Part shown: piece after piece, positions 1-8,595 of the stretch
How the letters are laid out: each line of letters begins with the position of its first letter
How positions within the stretch are numbered: the first letter of the stretch is position 1
Assembly: GCA_964599695.1 (NCBI GenBank)
Contig: CAZRGP010000003.1
Span: forward strand, 1 to 64,000
Direction: 5' to 3'
Source: RUG11783 sp964599695
Lineage (GTDB): Bacteria; Bacillota; Clostridia; Oscillospirales; Ruminococcaceae
Length of the DNA: 64,000 nt
Notes under the pieces: model-generated
What the model was told of the DNA's origin: nothing
Database searches by the model: none
Seen by the model: only the letters and a program-made list of their open reading frames with translations
Program-made: the position numbers and the translations under genes

Positions 1-58
1 CAACTACGCCCTTTGGGACTTTCACCCTAGATTCGGGACATGCCCGTCATACTACAGA

Positions 59-99
59 AGCAGGACTGCTTTGAAAGCAGTCCTGCTGTTTTTTTGTTC
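59..99 (+). terminator. Intrinsic terminator at left edge
   Basis: A 13-bp perfect stem (59-71 with 75-87, loop TGA) is followed on the plus strand by an eight-T run. The T-run orientation fits the end of a plus-strand transcript entering from outside the window. The same hairpin lies 20 bp past the stop of the minus-strand binding-protein gene and may also end that operon, although the minus-strand T-tract is poor. Confidence 0.75.
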
Positions 100-106
100 T
101 AATGGA

Positions 107-1675
107 TTATTTCCAAGAGAGATCTTTGAAGAATGTATCTACTTCGCCGAAGTCCGGTCCGAGATCCAGGTTGGAGTCGCACGCAGTGTAGTTGACGGGG
201 TAGAAAAGCGGATAGTACGCAACTGTATCCACAACTTCGCGCATTGCTTTCTGAGCGGAAGCTTCGTCGTTGATCGCTGCGAAGGTATCAAGTATACCTG
301 TCTTTGTTCCGTCATATCCTGCAAGGTCGATTCCGGAAGCAGGGTCAAACAGAACGTTCCATGCTGCGAAAGTATTGAAATAGGAGAAGTTGATGATTCC
401 CATCTCAAAGTCTGCCTGGAAATACCTTGAAGTATCATTCAGCTGAACAATATCTACGGTGAAATAGGATTCTTCAAGGTTGGCCTTTACCAGCTCACAC
501 GCAGACACCCAGGGAGCGTTTCCGCCGAGAGTGATAAGGTTGATGTGAGCCCTATTGGATTCGGAATAACCGGCTTCCGTCATCAGCTGTTTGGACTTGT
601 CCAGGTCTCTCTCAAACTTTTCAACATCCGTTGTGTAGTATTCCACATTCGGGTGAGCAACGTTGTATGCGAGCAATCCGGAACCCTGGCTTGCTGCGTC
701 CGCAACGTCTTTTCTGTTGAGCGCGTAAGCGATCGCCTGACGGACCCTGAGGTCAGATGTTACAAGCGCTTCGTTGCTTCCGATGATAAGGAATGTAGTA
801 GATGAACCAGGTACCTCATAGACATCAACGTTGTCATAAGCTCTGGCACGTTCCACAACAGAAGCATTATATCCGGTCATGTCGATATCGCCGGCTTCAA
901 AAGCGATCGTAGCGTCACCTGTAAGATATTTGAACTTGATCGTGTCGATGTGGGCCTCGCCCCAGTAATCCTCAAAGCGTTTCAGAGTAACATCTCCGCC
1001 ATCGGTGACCGAATCAAAGATGTAGGCGCCTGTGCCGTCCTCAATAAGTCCTGGAATGGTATCGTTGACATCAGAGATCTGCTGCTCTACCCAGGACTTG
1101 TTTTCGATCCTGACATTGACCAGATACGGAATAAGACTGGTAAAATCGCCACCCTGACTTGCATAGGGGAAGTTCATCGTAAAGTGCTTTTCGTCCACTT
1201 CAACGATCTCCACTACGCCGAACAATGCGGAGTTCAATGCCGATGTTCCAAGTCTGCTGAAGGTGTAGATAACATCTTCCGTCTTGAGAGTATCACCGGA
1301 ATGGAATTTGGCATCCCTCAGTGTGACCGATACGCTTCCGTCCTCATTCTGAGTGAGTTCCTCCGCCAGGTGAAGGATCAGTTCCCCGGATACTTTCTGC
1401 CTGAACAGGGACTCGTAGACCTGGTTGATAATTCCATCTTCTACCTGCAGTCCGAAATGTTCAGGGTCGAGAGTAGTTGGTACCGCGGAAGCTGCTGCAT
1501 ACAGTGTGTTTTCTTCTCTTCCGGTAGTAGTAGCACGGGTGTTTCCGCCAGCCGGAGTAACATCCGTTCCGCTGTTATCACCGCTCGGTTCCGCGTCAGG
1601 TGTAGTACTTCCGCAGGAAGTCAACAGCATCATCACAGAAAGAACGACCAACAGCAACGCTGTGATTTTTTTCAT
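107..1675 (-). CDS. Peptide ABC transporter substrate-binding lipoprotein (SBP family 5)
   Basis: This 522-aa extracytoplasmic solute-binding protein is of the DppA/OppA type. The chosen ATG (complement of 1673-1675) has a GGAGG site just upstream; the longer frame adds 25 residues unlike a signal peptide. The start MKKITALLL leads into a hydrophobic core and the lipobox LTSC with the lipidated cysteine near residue 21, then a Thr/Gly/Asp-rich linker. The body has family-5 features such as YAAASAVPTTLDPEH near the N-terminus, FHSGDTLKTEDVIYTF and VRQAIAYALNRKDV. It is the last gene of the operon that encodes matching permeases and ATPases, a dipeptide epimerase and three serine hydrolases, so a di- or oligopeptide ligand is likely. 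The ligand itself cannot be read from the sequence. Confidence 0.93.
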   Translation of the reverse strand: MKKITALLLVVLSVMMLLTSCGSTTPDAEPSGDNSGTDVTPAGGNTRATTTGREENTLYAAASAVPTTLDPEHFGLQVEDGIINQVYESLFRQKVSGELILHLAEELTQNEDGSVSVTLRDAKFHSGDTLKTEDVIYTFSRLGTSALNSALFGVVEIVEVDEKHFTMNFPYASQGGDFTSLIPYLVNVRIENKSWVEQQISDVNDTIPGLIEDGTGAYIFDSVTDGGDVTLKRFEDYWGEAHIDTIKFKYLTGDATIAFEAGDIDMTGYNASVVERARAYDNVDVYEVPGSSTTFLIIGSNEALVTSDLRVRQAIAYALNRKDVADAASQGSGLLAYNVAHPNVEYYTTDVEKFERDLDKSKQLMTEAGYSESNRAHINLITLGGNAPWVSACELVKANLEESYFTVDIVQLNDTSRYFQADFEMGIINFSYFNTFAAWNVLFDPASGIDLAGYDGTKTGILDTFAAINDEASAQKAMREVVDTVAYYPLFYPVNYTACDSNLDLGPDFGEVDTFFKDLSWK

Positions 1676-1731
1676 GTTTTTTTTCCTCCATTGATTTATG
1701 TCATGCAATCGTTTTTGCAATGAACACTTGA

Positions 1732-2757
1732 CTATTCGTAAAGCCAGCACTTTACGAGATGGTTTTCACCGATGATCTTCCACTCGGGAGACTGCGTTCT
1801 GCAGCGTTCCGTAGCGTGAGGACAGCGGTTTGCGAACCTGCATCCCGCAGGGGGATCCACAGGCGACATCAGTTCCCCTTCCATGAGTTCCCTTTTTCTC
1901 TTTTCCTTTCTGGGAGGAAACTCCGGTGTTGCGGAGAACAGTGCCTTGGTATAAGGGTGAGCCCGGTTTCCGTAAACGGCATCACGGGTTCCCCTCTCCA
2001 CGACTTCGCCGAGATACATCACGATGATCTCATCACTGATGAACTGGACGATATTCAGATCGTGGGAAATGAACAGATAAGTCAGTTTGAGCTGATCCTG
2101 CAGATCCTTGAGAAGATTGATGATCTGAGCCTGAATGGACACATCCAGGGCAGATACCGCCTCATCACAAACGATGAACTCAGGCTCTGCCGCAAGTGCC
2201 CTGGCAATGCAGATCCTCTGTCTCTGCCCACCGGAGAACTGATGCGGGAATTTCTCCGCGTCCTCCGGGTACAGCCCGCACAATTTCAGCAGTTCCTGCA
2301 CTCTTGCCTGAACTTCCTGCTCTGAAGAGGCGAGATGAAAATTTCGGATCGGCTCCGCGATAATATCCCCCGCGTGCATCCTGGGATCCAGTGAGGAATA
2401 CGGATCCTGCCAGACCATCTGCATTTTCTGGATATAAGGCCTTCTCTCATTTTTGGAGAGGCTTGTCAGGTCTACGCCGTCATAGACGATCCTGCCGCTT
2501 GTCGGTTTGTACAGGTTGACCAGCACCTTTCCGAGTGTGGATTTTCCGCACCCGCTCTCCCCTACGACTCCGAGGGTCATTCCCTTCGGCACATGGAAAG
2601 TCACATCATCACATGCGTGGATCCAGCTCACCGTCCTGCCAAAGTTATCCTTCTTGGCCGGAAAGTGCATGCACAGATCTTCGACTCCGAGGAAGTAATC
2701 GTTTGACTTCAGATAATCGTTATCTTCCATCGTGATCAGGTCCTTGATCTCAGGCAT
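1732..2757 (-). CDS. dppF: Dipeptide/oligopeptide ABC transporter ATPase (DppF/OppF-like)
   Basis: This 341-aa ATP-binding subunit energises peptide import from the cytoplasmic face of the membrane. Walker A GESGCGKST is at about residues 66-74, the signature is SGGQRQR and Walker B is FIVCDEA. The C-terminus has the oligopeptide-transporter extension with the Cys-containing CRFANRCP motif. The start overlaps the end of the upstream ATPase gene by 8 bp, and its GGAGG site lies inside that gene, so translation is probably coupled. It pairs with the DppD-like subunit as a heterodimer. The match to Dpp/Opp is clear, but the exact peptide class is not shown by the ATPase. Confidence 0.95.
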   Translation of the reverse strand: MPEIKDLITMEDNDYLKSNDYFLGVEDLCMHFPAKKDNFGRTVSWIHACDDVTFHVPKGMTLGVVGESGCGKSTLGKVLVNLYKPTSGRIVYDGVDLTSLSKNERRPYIQKMQMVWQDPYSSLDPRMHAGDIIAEPIRNFHLASSEQEVQARVQELLKLCGLYPEDAEKFPHQFSGGQRQRICIARALAAEPEFIVCDEAVSALDVSIQAQIINLLKDLQDQLKLTYLFISHDLNIVQFISDEIIVMYLGEVVERGTRDAVYGNRAHPYTKALFSATPEFPPRKEKRKRELMEGELMSPVDPPAGCRFANRCPHATERCRTQSPEWKIIGENHLVKCWLYE

Positions 2758-3748
2758 TCTGATCCACCTCCCTCCATTTATGGCAGCTTACGAAATGATC
2801 TTCCGCATATTTCTCTTCTGCCGGCATGATCTCAGCGCAGGTTTCCGTGGCATATGGACATCTGTTGTTGAAGGGACATCCCTTTGGCATGTCCTTCAGC
2901 GACGGGACACTTCCCGGGATCATGGGCAGCCTTTCCTTATCCAGGCTCGCACTAGGATGAGAGGCAATAAGGCCGAGCGTATAGGGATGCCTCGGTGAGA
3001 AAAAGACATCGTTCGCTACCCCTTCCTCACACTTTCTCCCTCCGTACATCACCATGACACGGTCGCTCATCTCACTGATGACCCCGAGGTCGTGGGTGAC
3101 GATGATGATGGATGTACCGTTCTCTTCCTTGAGGCGGTTCATCAGATCGAGAACCTGTGCCTGGATCGTAACATCCAGAGCAGTTGTCGGTTCATCGCAA
3201 ATAAGCAGCTTGGGCTTATTCAGCATGGCCATCGCGATCATGATCCTCTGAAGCATGCCTCCGGACATGGTAAACGGATAGGACTCCATTATCCTCTCCG
3301 GGTTCGGAATGCGGACATCCGTGATCGCTTCCAGCGCTCTCCGATACGCTTCACTTTTCTCGATCTTCGGTTCGTGCGTCCGAACGATCTCCATCAGCTG
3401 ATCGCCGACTGTGAAGAGGGGGTTCAGCGATGTCATCGGTTCCTGGAAGATCATGCTGATCTCGTTTCCGCGTATTTTGCTCAGTTTCTTTTCAGACATA
3501 TGAAGCAGGGACTGTCCTTCAAAGAAGATGTCGCCGCTCTCATATACGGTCGTTCTCTCGGGAAGAAGCCGAAGGACAGACATGCATGTCACGCTCTTGC
3601 CACATCCGCTCTCTCCGAGTATCCCCAATGTCTCACCGGGATAAACACAGAACGATAGATTTCTTACTGCATCCAGTTTCGTTTTTCTGTCCATGCGGAA
3701 TGCGATAGACAGGTCACGAACCTCGAGCAAGGGTTCCTTTTTTGTCAT
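2750..3748 (-). CDS. dppD: Dipeptide/oligopeptide ABC transporter ATPase (DppD/OppD-like)
   Basis: This 332-aa protein is the second ATPase of the importer. Walker A GESGCGKS is at about 45-52, the Q-loop is MIFQEP, the signature is SGGMLQR and Walker B is LLICDEP. The C-terminal extension carries CPFNNRCPY, typical of the Dpp/Opp/Nik family. It overlaps the following ATPase gene by 8 bp and lies 10 bp downstream of the DppC-like permease gene. Length and domain order are normal for the family. It acts with the neighbouring permeases and lipoprotein as a complete ABC importer. Confidence 0.95.
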   Translation of the reverse strand: MTKKEPLLEVRDLSIAFRMDRKTKLDAVRNLSFCVYPGETLGILGESGCGKSVTCMSVLRLLPERTTVYESGDIFFEGQSLLHMSEKKLSKIRGNEISMIFQEPMTSLNPLFTVGDQLMEIVRTHEPKIEKSEAYRRALEAITDVRIPNPERIMESYPFTMSGGMLQRIMIAMAMLNKPKLLICDEPTTALDVTIQAQVLDLMNRLKEENGTSIIIVTHDLGVISEMSDRVMVMYGGRKCEEGVANDVFFSPRHPYTLGLIASHPSASLDKERLPMIPGSVPSLKDMPKGCPFNNRCPYATETCAEIMPAEEKYAEDHFVSCHKWREVDQNA

Positions 3749-3758
3749 AACTCATTCC

Positions 3759-4646
3759 TCATTTCAAAGATTTCGGATCCAGGGCATCTCTGAGCCCGTC
3801 ACCGATCAGGTTGACCGCCAGGGCGGTCAGTGCGATTGCAGCTCCGGGGATAATGGAAAGATAAGGCGCTGTGCGGAAATAATCCCTTGCGAAGTTGAGC
3901 ATCGCGCCCCACTCCGGTGAAGGCGGTTTCACACCCATACCGATAAAGGAGAGTCCGGCTGCGGACATCATCATTCCGGCGATCGTCATGGTCGCATCGA
4001 CGAGGATCTGATCCATCGCGTTCGGTATGATATGCCGGACAACCAGCTTCCATGTAGGTGCCCCGCTCAGTCGTGCCGCTTTGACATAATCTTCCTCGAC
4101 CACTCTCAGAAGAACCGACCGGATCGTGATCACGAACCCGGGGATCGAAACGAAGGTCAGGGTGAAGATCATGCTGGGAACGCTTCCGCCGAAAGCAGCG
4201 AGCAGGACCAGTGCCAAAAGTATGGACGGAACACAGGTCAGAACGTCGATCAGTCTCATGATCACGAAGTCTACGGATGGTACGAGGGCACATACGGATG
4301 CGATCACCGCTCCGATGATCAGTGCTCCCAATGTTGATCCGACACCGATCCCCACCGTGATCCTTGAGCCGTACAGGACCCTGGCAAAAAGGTCACGCCC
4401 GATATTGTCCGTACCGAATATATGCTCCCTGCACGGAGGCATCATCTTGTCCTCCATGTTGTAGGCGGTGACCATCTCCTTCGGAACTATAAAGTTGGCA
4501 AACAGGATCTCAAACAGGATCACTGCAAATATCACCGTACCGATCAGTGCACCTTTATTTCTCGCGAAGCGTTTCATGACTTCGCGGAACCGGGTGTTTT
4601 TTGAATTGTTTGCCCGCACGGTATCATACATGTTTTTAGATCTCAT
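3759..4646 (-). CDS. dppC: Peptide ABC transporter permease (DppC/OppC-like)
   Basis: This 295-aa inner-membrane permease begins with a short cytoplasmic segment, a first membrane helix (GALIGTVIFAVILFEILF) and then the BPD_transp_1 core with the EAA loop AARLSGAPTWKLVVRHIIPN. I chose the internal ATG at 4646 rather than the longer 328-aa frame. It makes a 4-bp ATGA overlap with the stop of the upstream permease, and the extra 33 residues are non-family sequence. The N-terminal OppC-type domain and GTDNIGRDLFARVLYG segment are characteristic. With the DppB-like gene it forms the translocation pore. Confidence 0.94.
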   Translation of the reverse strand: MRSKNMYDTVRANNSKNTRFREVMKRFARNKGALIGTVIFAVILFEILFANFIVPKEMVTAYNMEDKMMPPCREHIFGTDNIGRDLFARVLYGSRITVGIGVGSTLGALIIGAVIASVCALVPSVDFVIMRLIDVLTCVPSILLALVLLAAFGGSVPSMIFTLTFVSIPGFVITIRSVLLRVVEEDYVKAARLSGAPTWKLVVRHIIPNAMDQILVDATMTIAGMMMSAAGLSFIGMGVKPPSPEWGAMLNFARDYFRTAPYLSIIPGAAIALTALAVNLIGDGLRDALDPKSLK

Positions 4647-5575
4647 TTCTGATACCTCACACGAATCCTGGGATCGATGACTGCAAAGGTGATATCGATC
4701 AGCAGCATCGCCGTCATATACAAAAGCGAAAGAAGCAGGGCACATGTCATCACCCCGGGGATATTCTTCTGTGTGATCGCCCCTGTCATATAGGTTCCTA
4801 TTCCCGGGACAGAATAGATCGTCTCAGTGACCACGGAGCCGCTGAGAACGCTCGCAAATCCGGAAAGAAGCACCATGATGATCGGGAAACAGGCATTCTT
4901 CAAAGCATGTTTCCAGATGACCTTGCGTTCCGGAATACCCTTTGCTCTTGCGGTGCGGATATAATCCTGGTTCAAAACGCTCAGCATAGCGGAACGGGTA
5001 AGCCGGCTCAGATGCGGAACGCTTCCCAGAATGATGGTAAGTGTGGGCAACACGATGCCCTTAATTCCCTGATCAAGCGTAAAGAAAGTCGGGAACCAGT
5101 TCAGGCGCACAGAGAACAGGATAAGCAGAAGCACCCCGCTGAAAAACGTAGGGACACACGAGAAAAGTACAACGACGACGGTAGCTGCAGTATCAAAGAA
5201 CGAATACTGCTTGATCGCGGTAAAGATCCCAAGGCTCACCCCGATAATGGATGAGAGTATGAATCCCAGCATCCCCAACTTGACAGTCAGCGGAAAACGC
5301 TGCGCCAGTTCTGTAAATATGTTGTTTCTGGTGGTATAGGAGAGAACCTCCCCTTTCAGAAGTCCTTTCAGGAAGTTCATATAGCGGGTCCCGAGATCAT
5401 CGGTAAACCCGACGCTCTCGTTATACGCCTGCTTGACGGCCGGTTCCGTCGTGATCGGAAGATTGTTCGTGGCGGGATCCCCGGGCGTGAAGGACATGAT
5501 CAGGAAGACGATCAGTGTAACACACAGCGCCATAGGGATCATATATAGAATTCTTCTAAGTATGTATTTACCCAT
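4643..5575 (-). CDS. dppB: Peptide ABC transporter permease (DppB/OppB-like)
   Basis: This 310-aa inner-membrane permease has the usual DppB start (RRILYMIPMALCVTLIVFLI), the MSFTPGDPA segment and the EAA loop TARAKGIPERKVIWKHALKN. About six membrane helices can be seen. It follows the first S12 serine hydrolase gene by 6 bp and overlaps the DppC-like gene by 4 bp. The hydrolases and the importer are therefore on one transcript. Length and motif order are normal. Confidence 0.95.
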   Translation of the reverse strand: MGKYILRRILYMIPMALCVTLIVFLIMSFTPGDPATNNLPITTEPAVKQAYNESVGFTDDLGTRYMNFLKGLLKGEVLSYTTRNNIFTELAQRFPLTVKLGMLGFILSSIIGVSLGIFTAIKQYSFFDTAATVVVVLFSCVPTFFSGVLLLILFSVRLNWFPTFFTLDQGIKGIVLPTLTIILGSVPHLSRLTRSAMLSVLNQDYIRTARAKGIPERKVIWKHALKNACFPIIMVLLSGFASVLSGSVVTETIYSVPGIGTYMTGAITQKNIPGVMTCALLLSLLYMTAMLLIDITFAVIDPRIRVRYQK

Positions 5576-5581
5576 TCAACC

Positions 5582-7105
5582 TCAACACTCCTTTTCCTTT
5601 GTCACTTTCGGGAAGCGAACAAGTTCGCCTCCCTTTTCTAGGACCAAGGGCATCAGGAGCGCGTCTATCTTGCCACCAACTTCTGCTGTATGGAAATGAA
5701 CCGGAAGTCCCGGAGGTACCTCTCCAATGACATCCGCCGAAACGAAAGTGTCGTAATGATAATGATCCAGATGGTCTTCCACGCCGAGGAAATGAAGGAC
5801 AAGTCTGCCTTCGTCAAGGCTCACTGCGCAATAGCCATAACCGGGTCTTGCGTATTCACCCACATATGCTTCCAGCGGATGTGAGGGATTCGTCCCCTCA
5901 ACCTTCTCTCCGGCAAGCTGGACCGTAATCTTCTTGTTGGCCTCGCGGCGTTCCTGTACATAGTTGTAATATCTCTCGAACCAGTTCGAATCGGAAAGTC
6001 CAAGGAAATGGTCGGCAACCGTCTTGCAGATGGACATGTGCAGCTGGCAGCCGTCCATATTCGTATAAGCTACAACGCCAAGTTTGATTCCGGGTACCAT
6101 GAATGTCATCGCCGAGAAGCCGTTGATGCTTCCTCCATGATGAACGACCTTGTTTCCGCGGTAATTTTCCACGAACCACGCAAGGCCGTAGGAGGAGATA
6201 TCCGTTTCATCCTGAGGCATGTCCAGTCTGTCCCGGATCAGCATGCTCGGCTTGTGAAGTTCATTGAAGGACTCCTTGGAGAGGATCTGTTTACCTTCCC
6301 ACTTGCCTGCGTCTTCCCCGTCTCCGAGATGAAACCTGACCCATTTGAGCATATCCTCCGCGCAGGAATCGATGGCGCCTGCAGCTGCGAAAGGAGCACC
6401 TATCCCTTTGGATTTGTCCTCGACTTTCGTGCGGTAGAAAGGAACTTCCTTGCTGCCGGAGAAAGCCTCACCGGGAGCTCCGTAGGGAGTCGCATGATCC
6501 TCGTCCCCCTCGATATCATCCAGATAGAGGGTGGATCTTGTCATACCGAGCGGCTCAAAGAACGTCTCATGAATGTTTTCCTCATATGTCTTGCCTGTCA
6601 CCTTCTCGATCAGATGTCCCGCAATGACATAGCCGTAGTTGTTGTATTGGAACAGTGTGCGGAATGGCTGATTCGGCTCAAGATATTTCACATGCTCCAC
6701 CAGCTCTTTTCTGTTGAAATCCGTTCCGTACCATGAATACTCATGGCGCGGTACACCGGTCCTGTGGGACAGCACATCCCTTAGCGTCACGTTCTGGGAG
6801 GTAAAAACGTCATAGAACTGCACCTCCGGAGCGATCTCCCGTATCGGGGTATCCCAGGATAGCTTCCCTTCGTCCACCAGTTTTGCGCACATGGCGGACG
6901 TGAAAGCCTTGGAGCAGCTTCCGATCTGATAGAGGGTCTTTCCTGTTGCGGGAAGGCCCTTTTCTCTGTCGCGCAGGCCGATACCGTCGCAGAACAGCAC
7001 TTCATCCTGATAGATCACGCCGAGTCCGACTGACGGGCATCCCCATTTTTCAAGATATTCTTCTATCTTTACCTTCAATGATCCAAAGAACTCTTCATGA
7101 TTCAT
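5582..7105 (-). CDS. Cytoplasmic S12-family serine hydrolase, third of three tandem copies
   Basis: This 507-aa protein has a beta-lactamase-fold (class C/S12) catalytic domain at about residues 12-380. The nucleophile motif is SCSK (S63-K66), the YNN motif follows FQ in the centre, and HHGG occurs where KTG/HxG is expected. The last 100 residues (from TNPSHPLEAYVGEYARPGYG) resemble DUF3471, the beta-barrel domain seen in Pab87-type peptidases. There is no signal peptide or lipobox, so it should act in the cytoplasm. The start has an AAGAGG site, and the gene overlaps its upstream paralogue by 4 bp. A D-aminopeptidase or dipeptidase role on imported peptides is inferred from context; esterase activity is the main alternative. 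Confidence 0.85.
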   Translation of the reverse strand: MNHEEFFGSLKVKIEEYLEKWGCPSVGLGVIYQDEVLFCDGIGLRDREKGLPATGKTLYQIGSCSKAFTSAMCAKLVDEGKLSWDTPIREIAPEVQFYDVFTSQNVTLRDVLSHRTGVPRHEYSWYGTDFNRKELVEHVKYLEPNQPFRTLFQYNNYGYVIAGHLIEKVTGKTYEENIHETFFEPLGMTRSTLYLDDIEGDEDHATPYGAPGEAFSGSKEVPFYRTKVEDKSKGIGAPFAAAGAIDSCAEDMLKWVRFHLGDGEDAGKWEGKQILSKESFNELHKPSMLIRDRLDMPQDETDISSYGLAWFVENYRGNKVVHHGGSINGFSAMTFMVPGIKLGVVAYTNMDGCQLHMSICKTVADHFLGLSDSNWFERYYNYVQERREANKKITVQLAGEKVEGTNPSHPLEAYVGEYARPGYGYCAVSLDEGRLVLHFLGVEDHLDHYHYDTFVSADVIGEVPPGLPVHFHTAEVGGKIDALLMPLVLEKGGELVRFPKVTKEKEC

Positions 7106-8595
7106 TGTTGTACCTCTTTCGTAAAAGTGATGGGTTCCAGATCCTTCTCGCTTCCCAGAAGCATGATCAGCTTCGTCACGTTTCCGTCATTGCCACTTTC
7201 AAAACGCACCTGCAATCCGGGAGGGATCTCATCCAGCTCAGTATCGGTGACGAACACATCGTAATGCCAGTGACTGAGCGGGAGCGTGTGATTGTTGAAA
7301 GTAAGATACAATTTACCGTTTTCTTCGCTGATAACTGCTTCCCTGTATCCCGGAACGCGGTAGGTTCCCGCATAAGACGGGAGATCATGGGAAGGTGACG
7401 TGTTCGGAACCGGTTCTCCTTTCGGAGCGAAAAACCCCTTCACCCGGGTGAACATATCCTCGTTCTGCTTCTTCATACGTTCGTACCAGTTCCCATCCGG
7501 GGCTCCGGTCAGACTGTCGAGGATGTAATGGGCAGTTGCTTCGGAGAACAGAGTGACGTTGAGCGTACTGCTCACAAAAACGCCTATATCGTCCTCAGGG
7601 CTGATCATCACAGTGCTCGAAAAACCGGGGAGATTGCCGCCATGTTCGATGACTTTTTTCCCGCGATAGCGGAAGATCCTCCACCCAAGGCCATAGGTCT
7701 CCATCCCGTGTTCCGGCGCATTTGCTCCGCCTGTCTCAGCGAGGAAGGAATGGGAACTTGTCATGAGATCATACATCTCTTCGCTGATGAGTTCGCTTCC
7801 GTCTTCCTTTTTCCCCCGTCTGAGGTTGTAACTGAGCCATTTTGCCATATCCTGGGAATTGGAACCGATGCATCCCGCAGCAGCTGTGGGATCCCCGCTC
7901 CTGGTATCCTCGCTGATCGCGTCGGACCCGTAGTAGGAGATCTGTTTGATCTCCCCCATCGTGTAGATCTCTTTGTAGTCGTACGGGACTCCGATGTTCT
8001 CCCTTTTGTGGAAATCGAAATCGTAAACGGTGCTTTCCTTCATCCCGAGAGGCAGCAGCACTTTTTCCCTGAGGAAATCCTCAAACTGCATCCCGCTTAT
8101 CGCTTCGATCACAGCGCCTGCGATCATATAGTTGAAGTTGCTGTACTGATAGCGGTAACGTATCGGCGCATTCAGCGGCAGATATCTGAGATTATGGAGC
8201 AGCTCCTTCCGCGTAAAGCCCGTATCATACCACGCGTATTCATGCCTTGGAAGCCCGGAACGATGAGAGAGATAGTCCCTCATAGTCAGGTGCTCTGTAG
8301 CATAACTGTCGTTGAGCCTGAAATCCGGCAGATACTCCGTCAACGGTTTGTCGAAATCGAACTTTCCTTCCGTTGCCAGCACTGCCAGTGCCGTTGCAGT
8401 GAATGCTTTTGTGCAGCTGGCGATCTGTACGAGAGTATGGTCATCCGCAGGAAGGCTGTCATTGTCCCTGTATCCGATACCTCCGGCATACAGTACCTCA
8501 TCGCCCTTCACCACAGCGATCACAGCGGAAGGGACGTTCCAAACCTTCAGCTGGCGCTCCGCCTCTTTGAGCGCTTTTTCCAGATTATTCTTCAT
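7102..8595 (-). CDS. Cytoplasmic S12-family serine hydrolase, second of three tandem copies
   Basis: This 497-aa paralogue of its neighbours has SCTK (S60-K63), YSN (in QYSNFNYMIAG) and EHGG active-site motifs. The C-terminal DUF3471-like region starts around TSPSHDLPSYAGTYRVPGY. There is no secretion signal. Translation starts 4-5 bp after a GGAGAAG site and within the 3' end of the upstream paralogue. The three copies keep all catalytic motifs but differ around the substrate-binding region, so they look like functional duplicates with different specificities rather than decaying copies. Peptidase activity on D-residues is inferred. Confidence 0.85.
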   Translation of the reverse strand: MKNNLEKALKEAERQLKVWNVPSAVIAVVKGDEVLYAGGIGYRDNDSLPADDHTLVQIASCTKAFTATALAVLATEGKFDFDKPLTEYLPDFRLNDSYATEHLTMRDYLSHRSGLPRHEYAWYDTGFTRKELLHNLRYLPLNAPIRYRYQYSNFNYMIAGAVIEAISGMQFEDFLREKVLLPLGMKESTVYDFDFHKRENIGVPYDYKEIYTMGEIKQISYYGSDAISEDTRSGDPTAAAGCIGSNSQDMAKWLSYNLRRGKKEDGSELISEEMYDLMTSSHSFLAETGGANAPEHGMETYGLGWRIFRYRGKKVIEHGGNLPGFSSTVMISPEDDIGVFVSSTLNVTLFSEATAHYILDSLTGAPDGNWYERMKKQNEDMFTRVKGFFAPKGEPVPNTSPSHDLPSYAGTYRVPGYREAVISEENGKLYLTFNNHTLPLSHWHYDVFVTDTELDEIPPGLQVRFESGNDGNVTKLIMLLGSEKDLEPITFTKEVQQ

